From Physcia stellaris (taxonomy: Eukaryota > Ascomycota > Lecanoromycetes > Caliciales > Physciaceae): DNA of 64,000 bases. The translations under genes and the position numbers were made by a program. The notes below the pieces were generated by a model. It did no database searches, was not told where the DNA came from, and saw nothing but the letters and a program-made list of their open reading frames with translations. Below, piece after piece: positions 10,868 to 21,517 of this stretch. Location of the stretch: assembly GCA_018902385.1 (NCBI GenBank), contig JABSSW010000030.1, positions 124,001 to 188,000 of the forward strand, in the 5' to 3' direction. How positions within the stretch are numbered: position 1 is the first letter of the stretch; each line of letters starts with the position of its first letter.

Positions 10868-11932
10868 ATGCCCCTTAGAGAATTTACATCTCATGAAAAA
10901 TGGGTAATCAACGATACATACAACAGACTTCAACTATTGCCTACCGTGCGTAATCCAACCCCGGAAGCATATCTCGACTCAGCCGACGTGCCAGGCAAAG
11001 GTCGGGGATACTTAGCTCGCAAGAAAATCACGAGAGGTACCCGTATCCTCGAAGAGAGTCCGTTCTTGTGGGTTAGGAGATCCAGCAACGGCAACAACTC
11101 AGTGGACAAGAAGGAAGCCGCAGTAATCACGCGACGGTTGAAGAGATTGCCAAATGATATCAAGACTCTGTTTAGCGATCTTAGTCCAGCTGGTACCGAT
11201 TTCTTTCAGCGCTTGGAAAGGAATGCTTTCGAACTGTCGGGAGCTGAACATTTGACGACTTTCGCAACAGGCATATTCCTGGATTTCTCGAAAGCTGGGG
11301 ACTTACAGCCTGAAACGTCCGGCATCTTCCAATATGCATCTCTTTTCAACCATTCATGCATACCGAATGCGCATTTCACTTGGAATCCATACATAGGTCT
11401 GGACGGCCGTCTCACAGTACACGCGATCCGGGATATAGCCTTAGGGGATGAAGTCGTGGTTAATTATCGAACCAGCGATAGCTACGAAGGAAGGGCCGCC
11501 CGTATGCGAGAGCTAAGGAACGACTACGGGTTTGACTGTACTTGTCCAATTTGTGATACTCAATCCCCAATTGCTGCGCAGAGCGAGCAAAATAGGCGTT
11601 CGATGAGGAAGATTGTTAAAGAGCTTGAACGAGGTGGCGAGAATCCAACATTCAAGCAAAGGCAGGCAGAGCTCACAGGTTTGCGGTTACTTTTAGATGC
11701 GGCCAAGATGGAGCAAATGGTCTTTCCACAGCAAGCTGATATCTATGGTGACCTGGCTGAATGGTGTGCCAGAGAAGGTGCGCAAACAGGGCCAATTGTT
11801 ATGGGTCGCGAAGAGTCCCACAAACTGGGTCTCGAAGCAGCTAGAGAAAAGCTCCAGCTTGAGATTCTCTGTACTGGCGAAAGATCGTCCGGCGTCGAGG
11901 AATCCTTGGATCTGATTGCAAGAATAAGCTAG
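10868..11932 (+). CDS. SET-domain protein 2 (SMYD/SET5-like), tandem paralogue
   Basis: A single exon encodes 354 aa. Motifs follow the same order as in its neighbour: GKGRGYLARKKITRGTRIL near residue 44, LFNHSCIPNAHFTWN near 160, GDEVVVNYRT near 205 where the catalytic tyrosine is kept, and post-SET CTCPICD near 237. The insert between the first motif and NHSC is longer than in gene 1. It is a probable lysine methyltransferase of the SET5/SMYD class with unknown target. The region just upstream carries no obvious core promoter. Duplication together with part of the downstream HD gene is indicated by the relic after gene 1; the divergence of the pair suggests the duplication is old. Confidence 0.85.
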   Translation: MPLREFTSHEKWVINDTYNRLQLLPTVRNPTPEAYLDSADVPGKGRGYLARKKITRGTRILEESPFLWVRRSSNGNNSVDKKEAAVITRRLKRLPNDIKTLFSDLSPAGTDFFQRLERNAFELSGAEHLTTFATGIFLDFSKAGDLQPETSGIFQYASLFNHSCIPNAHFTWNPYIGLDGRLTVHAIRDIALGDEVVVNYRTSDSYEGRAARMRELRNDYGFDCTCPICDTQSPIAAQSEQNRRSMRKIVKELERGGENPTFKQRQAELTGLRLLLDAAKMEQMVFPQQADIYGDLAEWCAREGAQTGPIVMGREESHKLGLEAAREKLQLEILCTGERSSGVEESLDLIARIS

Positions 11933-12367
11933 ATGATGAGGGCGCTGGAAGAGTAGGACGGAATGGCAGGTTCAATGCAATATGAAAAAGTCCGACTTGA
12001 CTGGTCGGGTTTACCATGTGGAACGAGCTGGTAAAGCAGTCTCCAGATCACCACACTTGTGATTTGTTGAGTTGCTCGCCTAGACTTTATACAGAGGGGC
12101 GTGTGTGGGGATCTCTTACGGCGGTTGGAGGTTGAACTTCGAGAAGTCAATTATAGCCAGTACGGGTAGCTGTCATCACTCATTAGCCCACTAGCTCTTA
12201 ATGATAATATGCTCTATTTACACATGCCACAGCTAGCAAAATGTCTCGATAGCGCAAGCTACAACAAAGAGGGCAATCCCAATGGCAGACCCTTTCCTGG
12301 TGATGCAGTCAATGCCCGAAAGAAGGATAAAGACCTAGAACCGGGATTGATTTGAAGTGGATCGTAT

Positions 12368-13983
12368 TCATATTCGGTTATTTGATGGATGTTCTACGTT
12401 GCTAGCCAAGTTCTCTTGATGATCTGGCAATTGGGCTTGATTCGGCGAGATAATTCCTGAAGGTGGAGGCCTCGAACCACTTGCATGTACTGGTATAGAT
12501 CCATCGCCAGGTCTTGCTTCTTTGAGGACAGCGCTCGCTACCCACGGTGGCACTTCCTGTACCCACGCCATATCCCCCGTTTCAGCACGAGCCAGACCCA
12601 TCTCTTCTTGCCACCAGCGGCCAAATATCTTAAGTCTTTGGGACCGTACAAACGCTAAACGTTTTCCTTCTTCAGTCTTCATCTTTGCTTCAAGATTGAC
12701 GAGTTTGTCGCGAAAGTGATTGATTGTTCCCGCCATTCCTTCTTCCCGACCTTTGGCGCCACCATATGTGAATGCACGACCAATGCCAATAGCTCCCATG
12801 GCATCAATCCGGTCGGCGTCTTGAACTATCGCAAGTTCTGGGTGGAGAGCTAGGGCGGACGCAAAGGCGTCAGGATCGGTCGTCTCCGCTAGAGTAACAG
12901 TCAGCAAGACCATCTATGCGCACTCCAGGGTGACGAGTATTAGATAGGACATCCAAGGCATTAGCTTTACACATCATGTTGCCACAGCGCCTAGTACGAC
13001 ATACCTTTGTAAGAGACCCAAGGGGTGATAGCGCTGACTTTGGATGTAACATATGGGGGCCATCCAAGGCGGAGGAGGTGATCTTCCACAGTTGGAGGCG
13101 ATGTCGGCAGTGAGAGTGGAAGTAAGCTGGTATCGAGATGCTCAGGAAAGCCAGATGTATTGAGTTGAAGGTTTGAGAGGAACGATGGATCATTAGAACC
13201 TATGCGCTGTGGGTCAGTCACACTGCCAGGATTAGTGTGATGACTGGAGTTTCCTTCATTTGCTGGATGCCGGTACTTGTGGTCATCGACATCATGCATT
13301 AAAGCCGCCAGCTCGATTGCCAAGGTATCGTACATGATGTCGCGATGAGCACTCTGCTCCGCTCGTAAAATATCCAAGCTCATAGCAGCAACGCGCAGTA
13401 TATGGTTGTAGTCATGACTGCCGTCGAATTGAGGCTGCGACATGTATTCTTTCACCCACGTCCTAGTCTTTTCCAGCAACTGCCTCCTTGCTGGATAGGT
13501 CAGCTTCTTGCCGAGTTCCGCTGGTCTTTTCGGCCCTTGATTTGTATTCTTCTTGACAGGATTGCCATTCTCATCTCTTGGTAATGTCCGTATCCAGAAA
13601 CCTTGCTCGTCCCTAGGTTTGAGTGGCTTTTTCAATTTCCATCCGATCCTGATACATGTTCTCTGCAATGTACTTTCTGTCATTTTAAGTTGATATGTAT
13701 CCTCCATAAACTTGCACATGTCCTTCAGGTAAGAATCAGGGTGTTCGTTCAAGAAGCGAAGGAGGCTCTCCTCGTGTTCCCTGTTGAGCTTCCTCCTCCG
13801 CCCAGTAGGCTTTTTTTTGTTGGTATTGATGACTTCCCCATTCGCGAGGAAGCGACTCCTCATAGCTCGTGCTTTTGTGCTCGAGATGTTGTGATTCGTC
13901 TGTAAGGTCTTGAGGTCCATTATACCGTTTTGTAGATCGGCTTTGACAAGGTCGCATAATGCGCTGGAAAAGGCTCGAGGCAT
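12368..13983 (-). CDS. HTH-domain / HD-phosphohydrolase fusion protein
   Basis: Exon 1 is 13983-13005 and exon 2 is 12888-12368. The 115-nt intron (GTATGT...CTCTAG) rebuilds VSYKAETTDPDAF, total 499 aa. Residues 1-140 look like a Tc1/paired-type helix-turn-helix region: LKTLQTNHNISSTKARAMRS, then TESTLQRTCIRIGWKLKKP. Residues about 180-430 form an HD phosphohydrolase of the YedJ-like fungal family, with the metal-binding DGSHDYNHILRV, the HD pair in LAALMHDVDDHKYRH and the distal aspartate in IVQDADRIDAMGAIGIGR. The HD part would hydrolyse a phosphorylated, nucleotide-like substrate, which is unknown. The frame is open upstream to 14268 but that part lies in the transposon TIR, so 13983 is preferred. 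Two genes merged by a missed intron or stop is the main alternative. Confidence 0.7.
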
Positions 13984-14180
13984 GGCTAATCGGTAGAAGC
14001 TTGCAGCTTCGTAACGGTAGACAATAGATGGAACAAGGTACACGTGCACGAACGTGGTATGGCGATTAAGGGACCCTAGGACCTCTGTGCTAACAACTTG
14101 GTGGCGCTCGGAGATCAGGAGGGAGCGCTCGGTCAGAAGTTTAGCCGGCGCCGCAGCCCTCTTCCATATCACCATACGGA

Positions 14181-14278
14181 CTCCCGGTTGACAGAAATAT
14201 TGGAACGCTAGGCCACATTGGGCCCGCCCCACCAAGATTTGTATGCGACCGTTCCCCTTTTCCCTCAACCTTCTACAA
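14181..14278. repeat. left terminal inverted repeat of the Tc1-like element
   Basis: It starts ctcccggttgacagaaatat and ends ccctcaaccttctacaa. It is the inverted partner of 42,061-42,156. It keeps normal GC and many GG/CC pairs, unlike everything just inside it. Confidence 0.8.
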
Positions 14279-14427
14279 CTTCGTCAAATTGCTCACACGT
14301 TTATTATTTCGATATGTCTTTTTCTCTTACACACGTAATCGAAATCGACTGACATACGCCTCAAACAAGTCGCGTCAAAACGCTCAGAAATGACGTCGAT
14401 ATGTTTTATCGTCAAATTTGATTTCGC

Positions 14428-14746
14428 TGTAAGATACGAAATGTGACATCAGAAATGTATAACAGAAAACGATATTATGACTAGACTAATAACTGCAAAA
14501 CTAATTATTTTGCAAATTTTCTGTTATATAATCGTTTTGTTTGTTTAATTGTACGAATAAATCGAACAACGTGTTTCAATTGCAAATCATTCGACTTATT
14601 GTTTCAAATCGTTGTTGTACAAAGAGATACAAAAAACATTGTTTCGAATTCGATGTTTGTTTTGCAAGATGATCATGATGCATATTTCGACTTTGTCGAA
14701 ATTCGATCATATTTTATGTCGATTTGAATTCTGAATGCTTTTTACA
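14428..14746. repeat. left LTR (about 319 bp)
   Basis: Termini are TGTAA...TTACA, preceded by TTCGC. It matches 40,119-40,589 along its length once the MITE in that copy is removed. Confidence 0.8.
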
Positions 14747-14883
14747 TGCGTTTTTTTTTTTAGCATCGAAATTTCTTGAAATAATCAGAATTTTTTCATT
14801 TGCTTTATAGCAGAAATTTTTAAATCTGTATATTTTTTGACTTGAAAAATCACTGTGATCGTAATTTTCGCATCGAATCAAAC

Positions 14884-16820
14884 TAATGTTTACTCGTCAA
14901 GTCTGTGAACTTGTGCAAGAATGAAGTTGATTAACATCGATAATGCGATATGATCATGCATTCAATTTTGAAACGGAGAATAACGGATATTACACACGAA
15001 AATAATCAAATTTGACAAGTGATTTATCAGTATCGAGAAAAAGAAAACTGGAAATGTTATAGAAAGTCGATCGGAAATTGCCGACACGCGACTGTTGCGT
15101 TTATCGAAAAATTTAAACGTCGAAATTAAGAGCAATATTTCGATGCAAAAAATCTAATCAAACATTCAACACGATCGCATCGATATTTTCGCAACGTCTG
15201 CAGATAATGCAAATCTGTATCGCGAAAAATGAGTTTATTGATTGATGAAGAACAATCGATTCATCGCATGTTTAATTTTGTAATCAATGACATTTCTATT
15301 AAATCTTCGTTTGTAACAACATTAAATAAGTAAGATAATGCATGAGAATAATGCATAAATTAACGAAATCTAAAATATCTCGACGTTCATTCAAAGTCTA
15401 AAGATTTTCAAAACGTTCAGTCAACAACTGCTATTGTTATGACGATGAATGAAAACGATGAAAATATTGCTGATGATATTTCAACGAAAAATGTGAACAT
15501 TGATAAGAATGATAATGCAAAAAAATAATGCATAAATTAACAAATGATAAAACGTTTTGTTGAAGAAATTGCATTGTTTGTCTCGTTTTCAGTCAATATT
15601 TCGTCGATCAATTGAGACGTTTTTGCGAGCGTTGTTCGAAAGTTTAAGTCGAAAATCGTTGCTGAAATGTCTATTGAATTTGCTAATGATAAGAAATTTG
15701 AAAAAACGCGAAATGATGAAATCGTTGATATTAATAATCATAATGATTTCTCGTCTTGTAAATCGAGTAATGCATGACGATAATGCATAAATTAACAGAT
15801 CATCGCAATTGCTGAAAATGAAAACACTCAAAAAGAACTCGAAATATCAGCATCTCAAATGTTTGAAAGTCGAAAAATGTCGAGAACGATGAATCGAATG
15901 AAAAGATACTTGATGAAAATGAAATCAAAATTGCTCACAAATTCGATACTCATGATATTGTCATTATTCATACTGAATTCGGAAATGATGATCAAATTTC
16001 AAATAAGTCGAATAATGCGTCAAAGTAATGCACAAATTCACAAATCGAAACACGCGTCATGAGAAAAACAAATTCGCAAATGAGTGATGACATTGATGTG
16101 AACAAAAACAAAGCGCCGATCACAAAGCGATTAAAAATGAACATGATCGCGTTCAAACTTTTCGCGCTCAAATTTTTTGCGTTCAAGTTTTTGCGTCGAA
16201 ATTTCTCGCGTTCAAATTTGTCAATAAATCGAACAAAAAATCAATCGCAAAGCGCTTCAACTCATTGACTAAAAAAAGAATCGCGAACAAATCGATAATG
16301 CATTCAAATCATTGCGTTATCGAATATTGATTAACACATCAATAAAAACACAAGCGAGCAAAATTCGAAATGATCGTATTGCGCGAAATCAAACGTTTTC
16401 AAAAAACGACTGAACTTCTAATTGCAAAAAAATCGTTCGTGAAACTTGTGAGAAAAGTGATGCAAAAATAAAAAAAAAATGTCAAAATTCAAACATCGAT
16501 TTTTGAAATTTTGCAAAAAAATATCGAAACGTTTGTCACAAAAATGTTTGAAAATAAATCAAATGCATTATTTTTGCGCATTATCTTGTTGACTAATTTC
16601 TATGAAATGATTAATGCAAAAACGATTCATGCGAAACGAGTGACTGTTCAGATGAAAATATTCATTTTGTTCGAAAAATTCTGAAAATGTCTGTGAATAA
16701 CAATGTTCAATCATTTAGACACAATGTTATTTCTGTTGAATAGTTAATTTACATAATTTGAGTTCGTGTTTGAATTGCTTTTCATATCAATATTTGTCAT
16801 ACGTGAATTGAAAATTAAAT
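14884..16820 (+). repeat. H-unit copy 1 (about 1.94 kb) with H3-like frame
   Basis: The unit is homologous to 17,943-19,922 in the same orientation, from taatgtttactcgtcaagtc to gaaaattaaat. It contains a decayed multi-part reading frame on the plus strand. An early part has a basic stretch matching KKFKRRN-like sequence near 15,110. Segments of roughly 180-280 bp are separated by paired ATAATGCA boxes at about 15,328, 15,509, 15,764 and 16,012. The unit ends in a histone H3-like fold. The unit's family is not recognised; it may be part of a hAT-type DNA transposon, since the same H3-like end follows hAT remains at 21.2-25.4 kb. Confidence 0.65.
16370..16740 (+). pseudogene. histone H3-like histone fold, copy 1 (decayed)
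   Basis: The frame reads LREIKRFQKTTELLIAKKSF, which lines up with canonical H3 [20 protein letters not shown] at the alpha-N and alpha-1 helices. Further on come LQKNIETFVTKMFEN (H3 LQEASEAYLVGLFED) and IHAKRVT, identical to the H3 IHAKRVT before the last helix. A spacer with a reversed box pair lies between FEN and IHAKRVT, perhaps an intron. No K4/K9/K27-type tail is recognisable upstream. The copy is decayed by the region-wide C-to-T change. It is closer to a divergent or CENP-A-like H3 than to replicative H3. That it is H3 seems clear; any function is unknown. Confidence 0.75.
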
Positions 16821-17942
16821 GATAATGCGTGATGATAATGCATTTTCGTTATTTAGTCAATTTAGAAATCGAACATTATGAAATTTTCATCGTTCGTATT
16901 TTCGTTGTTTTCGAACTCGTTTTCGTCATCGAATTTTTTTCACGTTTTTTTTTTTTTTCGTTATCGTCGTCGTTTTTTGCACTTTTTTTTTTTTTTGATC
17001 GCATTGAGAAAATCGATTTTAATATCTCGATCTTTCGCATTGTGCGAAAAAACAAAATCATTAATTGTTTTTCGCATTTTTTCATCGCGTCAACAAAATT
17101 CGTCGTTTTCAATGCGCGAATTTTCATATCGTCATAAAAAACGCGTTACGCAATCAATTTCATCACTGAATACAAATATTTTTTATTGCGTTTTGCACGC
17201 GTTCAATGTCGTCATCGTTTTGCATTTAAAGTGAATCATTAATGAAATCAACAAACTTTGACAGATTTTGACATTGAGAATTCATCGATTGTTGCGCAGA
17301 TTCGAAGTTTGCTATTCGACGTATGATTTCGATTGCATTCTTTTTTTGCATCGTTTTGTCGTGCTTGTTCGTCGAATTTTTTTATTCTGTCGATAAATCT
17401 CATCTTTCAAAAGCACGCTTAAAATTAATTAGAAATCGCAATTTTTATATGCATTATTCGATTGCATTATCATGATTGTCGTTCTCAATACGCATCGAGC
17501 GTTTTTTTTTTTTTATCATTTTTTTTCAAAGTTTTGCGATTTTTTCATCAAATTCAAATCAGACAGCAGTTTTCATCAAATTTTTTTTGAATTTGAACAC
17601 AACGACATTGTCGACATTTTGTGTTTTGTACAGTTTGATTTGAATATTCGATCAATGCTTTTTTCTTTCGCGATTAGCGATATTTTTTGAATTCGTCGAA
17701 TAAATTTTAACAAATGTAAACTGTGCGAATTCGAACATTTTGAATGAAAATATCAACACGATAATGCGACAGAATAATGCATCATCATTGAACAATGTTC
17801 AGAACGTACGTCGAGTATGAATCAATACGAAATGATCGACAAAATTGAAAACAAATTTGTGATTGAAATCATTAGCAAACGTCATGCGATAAGCAATTGA
17901 ATCATATTTGAAAACGAAAAAAAACAGACGTGAAAATACAGA
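16821..17942. other. AT-rich spacer between H-units
   Basis: Decayed sequence with box pairs at about 16,819, 17,451 (reversed) and 17,761. Long T runs read on the minus strand as lysine-rich frames. No domain is recognised. Confidence 0.35.
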
Positions 17943-19230
17943 ATAATGTCTAATCGTCAAGTCTGAGAGTTTATTTGCAATAAAGTTGATTAACATCGAT
18001 AATGCGATATGATAATGCATACAATCTTAAAATATTCACATCGTAAATGATTAAACGAAGAGTAACGAATATTACAAAAAAATAATCGAATATGCGAAAT
18101 GATTTATCAATATCGAAAAAAAAAGCTGAAAATGTTATAAAAAATCGATCGAAAATTGTCGACACGCGATTGTTGCGTTTATCGAAAAAATTTAAACGTC
18201 GAAATCAAAAGCAATATTTCGATGCAAAACATTTAATCAAGCATTCAACACGATCGCATCAATATTTTTGCAACGTTTGCAAATAAAGCAAATCTGAATC
18301 GCAATGAAATGAATTTATTGATTGTTGAGCAAATTTCGATAAAACGCATCGACAATTTTACTGAATATTCATTTGTGACAATAATAAATAAATAAAATAA
18401 TGCATGAAAATAATGCGTTGATTAACATTAATTAAAACATTTCAATTTATATTCAAATCACAAAAATTGAATCATGTTTTCATCAAATGACATCGATGTC
18501 ATCAATTTCATAAATCAATTTCGAAATGTTGTCGATTTTCAAACAAGCACTGAAAATAACGAAAATAATACTGATGATAATTCAAAGAATGTTCAAAACA
18601 CGAATAAATAATAATGCATGAAAATAATGCATAAATTAACAATTTTCAAAGTTTATGTTCGCGAAAACTGATTTGTCTGTTTCGTTTATGACGAATATTC
18701 AATCGTTCAAATTTAATGTTTTGAAAAACGTGATGCGAACATTTAAAACGACAATCGATACGAAATCTGAAAAAACGAAAAATGATGAAATCATTGATAT
18801 CAATAGTAATATCAATAATAATAATAATTTTTTTCTTGATAAGTCAAATAATGCATGAAAATAATGCATAAATTAACAAATTATAACAACTGCTAAAAAT
18901 ACGAGAATTTCAAAAAAGTTCGCAATGAAAGCGATTCAAAAATTTGAAAATCAAAAAAATGTCGAGAACAATATTTCGAATAAAAAAAAACTTGATGAAA
19001 ATGAAAATTTGAATGCAAATCAATTCGATGATGATGATTTTGACGATAATGAAACGAATGACGATAACGATATTCGAATTTTGAATAAATCGAATAATGC
19101 GTCAAAGTAATGCACAAATTAACAAATCGAAAAACGTCGCATGAAAAAAGCAAATCGACGAATGAATGATGACATTGATGTAAACAAAAACAAAGCGTCG
19201 ATCAAAAAGTCACAAAAATTGATTTTTATC

Positions 19231-19320
19231 GCGTTCAAATTTTTCGCGTTCAAATTTATTGCGTTCAAATTTTTTGCGTTCAAATTTATCGCGTTCAAAT
19301 TTATCGCGTTCAAATTTGCA
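19231..19320 (+). repeat. 15-bp tandem repeat, six units
   Basis: Units of gcgttcaaatttwty read IAFKF/FAFKF on the plus strand. A shorter, more varied version lies in H-unit 1 at about 16,147-16,222. It precedes the H3-like fold. Confidence 0.7.
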
Positions 19321-19466
19321 ATTCAATCGAACAAAAAATCGAACGCAAAACGTTTGAAATCATTGATTAAAAAAAAAATCGCGAACAAATCGATAATGCA
19401 TTTTGATCATGCGTTATCGAATATTGATTAACACATCAATAAAAATTCAAACGAACAAAATTCGAA

Positions 19467-19817
19467 ATGATCGCATTGCGCGAAATTAAACGTTTTCAAA
19501 AAAGCATTGAATTATTAATTGCAAAAAAATCGTTCGAGAAATTTGTGAAAAAATTGATGCTAAACATAAAAAAAAATGTCAAAATTCAAACATCGATTTT
19601 TGAAATTTTGCAAAAAAATATCGAAACGTTTGTCACAAAAATGTTTGAAAATAAATCAAATGCATTATTTTTGCGCATTATTTTGATGATTAATTTTTAT
19701 GAAATGATTCATGAAAAAACGATTCATGCGAATCGAATAATTTTTCAAATGAAAAATATTCATTTTGTTCGAAAATTTTTGAAAATGTTTGTGAACAACA
19801 ATGTCACAATCATTTAA
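19467..19817 (+). pseudogene. histone H3-like histone fold, copy 2
   Basis: The longest open H3-like frame reads ALREIKRFQKSIELLIAKKS (H3 [20 protein letters not shown]), then ILQKNIETFVTKMFENKSN, an inserted spacer, then TIHANRIIFQMKNIHFVRKF (H3 [20 protein letters not shown]). Helices alpha-N to alpha-3 can all be placed. The insert between FEN and IHA contains a reversed TGCATTAT pair and may be an intron or an inserted motif. The frame starts at the H3 core rather than with a tail, so an upstream exon probably carried the N-terminus. It sits at the end of H-unit 2 and faces the minus-strand copy at 21,183-21,517 across an AT desert. Confidence 0.75.
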
Positions 19818-19922
19818 ACACAACGTTAATTTCGTTGAATAATTAATTTACATAATTTAAATTCGCGTTTGAATTTTGCTTTTCATATCGATATTTGTTA
19901 TGCGTGAAATGAAAATTGAATC

Positions 19923-21182
19923 GAATAACATTTAAAAAACGCGAAATGTCAAATTATGTATATTTGTGACGATTTTGTTGTCGAATCATCATCAAAATCA
20001 TATGAAACGAAAGCAAAATTTTTGTCAAATATGACGCAACAAAATATTGTCGATTTTCATGCTGTTTATAATTGATTTCGATTTATAATTATATTTCATG
20101 AAATAATAATAATATGATAAATGACTTTTTGTCAATTTTGAACAATACATTATATCATTATTTTTCATTTTAATTTTTGAATTGTTAGAATTTTATTTAT
20201 GTTTTTCAAATAACGCAATATAAATATGAATTTTAATTTTTGCATTAAATTATTGCGTGCAAAAAAATATTAAATATCGAATTATTCGAATATTTAATTT
20301 TTCAAAGAATCAAAAATCATCATAAATAAAACAAAACAAATGTTCATAATAACAATATTTGTTTTTTAATAAAATTGAAATTCATTTTCGATTGTTGAAA
20401 ACAAATAATTTTAATACATCGAAATAAAAAATAAAAAATAAAATATCGATTTAAAAAAACGAAAAAATAATAAAATATTATTCGATTAATTTCGTATATA
20501 AATTAAAACAATACAAATAATTTGTTTATATGTAAATTATTTAAAAAAAAAATAATTAAAATATGTCGATATAAAATCATTTAAATTAATAACAAAACAT
20601 CAAATTGACAAATTTATATTATTTATATTACAATCATAAATTTATAATTATATTATTATTATTTTATTATAAACTTTTTTATATATTTAAATAGAATTAA
20701 TATAAACATTTAAATTATTGAAACATCAAACATATATTATTTATATTACAATCATAAATTTATAATTATATTATTATTTTATTATATTTTATATTTTCAT
20801 ATGATTAATAAAATGACAATTTTTGTAATTTTATAATAATTTATATATAATATAATATTGAAATGTCAATTCATATTATTTCGTACGTTTTTATTGTGAT
20901 TATATTTTTATTTTATTAATTGTTTAAATTATTGTATGTTAATATTTTAATTTCAAATTTGTATTTTTTAAAAACAAATATTTGTATCATATATATGTTT
21001 GAATTTGAATTGAAAAAACGTTTATATTGAATTTCAAATTTCTAATTCTAAAAATGTATTTCAGTTAAATTCTAATTTTTTCAATATTCGAATATAATTA
21101 ATATCAATATTCATTTTGAAAACTTCGATTGATTGAATTTTCAATAAAAAATTTATGACATAAATTTCTATATACGAATTAA
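19923..21182. other. extreme AT desert
   Basis: About 1.26 kb made almost only of A and T, with rare C or G and short ATTATATTA-like motifs. A stretch around tttataattatattattatt recurs near 20,640 and 20,760. There are no open frames of note. Unlike the surrounding decayed DNA it also has many TA steps. It lies between two convergent H3-like ends. Confidence 0.6.
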
Positions 21183-21517
21183 CATGTTCAATAATTTTTT
21201 AATTAATTTAATATTTTTGTTTTGAGCAATTATTCGTTTTGCATGAATAATTAATTTGTTAACAACTAATAAATATCAATAAAATTATGATTTGAAAATT
21301 CGAACAACTAAAAAGAATATTTATTTTCGAATATATCAATAACATAAATTTCGATTGTTTTTTGTAATATTTTCAAAACATTTGTTTGAATTCGTATTTC
21401 GACATTTTGATTAATTATTTCAAACAAAATTTCTCGAATCACTCGTTGAAATGACAGTTTTGATATCATAAAATCAATCGATTTTTGATATTTTCGAATT
21501 TTTTTAAAAACGTTCAA
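21183..21517 (-). pseudogene. histone H3-like histone fold, copy 3
   Basis: On the minus strand the frame reads IRKYQKSIDFMISKLSFQRV, then IREI, matching H3/CENP-A RRYQKSTDLLISKLPFQRVV and REI. VLKILQKTIEIYVIDIFE follows. After a gap containing TTGTTAAC the frame gives IHAKRIIAQNKNIKLIKKLL, the H3 C-terminal helix. This copy is less like copies 1 and 2 than they are like each other. It lies immediately downstream, on the same strand, of hAT transposase remains and of a lysine/arginine-rich frame at 21,676-22,011. It could therefore be a C-terminal part of the same transposon gene or a separate cargo gene. Confidence 0.75.

Larger units (their letters stand above)
17943..19922 (+). repeat. H-unit copy 2 (about 1.98 kb) with H3-like frame
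   Basis: Direct repeat of 14,884-16,820, with the two starts 3.06 kb apart. The frame at 18,092-18,286 reads SKKKAENVIKNRSKIVDTRL and ends YFCNVCK with a CxxC pair. It is followed by box pairs at about 18,395, 18,611, 18,847 and 19,093. A 15-bp tandem repeat and the H3-like end come next. Both copies have diverged mainly by transitions, so duplication preceded or accompanied the hypermutation. Confidence 0.65.

Noticed and set aside
14176-14180. ACGGA as a definite 5-bp target repeat of the Tc1-like element
   Set aside because: It matches 42,157-42,161, but Tc1/mariner elements duplicate TA, and a TA lies just outside on both sides; 5 bp can match by chance.
13983-14268. N-terminal extension of the HTH-HD protein
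   Set aside because: This part overlaps the transposon TIR, so the long frame is accidental; the ATG at 13,983 is the first one outside it.
16876-17127. Lysine-rich minus-strand frame as a gene
   Set aside because: It is the complement of long T runs made by hypermutation; composition alone explains it.
15320-19110. Paired ATAATGCA boxes as a CRISPR-like array
   Set aside because: Spacing is irregular (about 180-300 bp), the pair is internal and short, orientation differs between subregions, and the genome is fungal.
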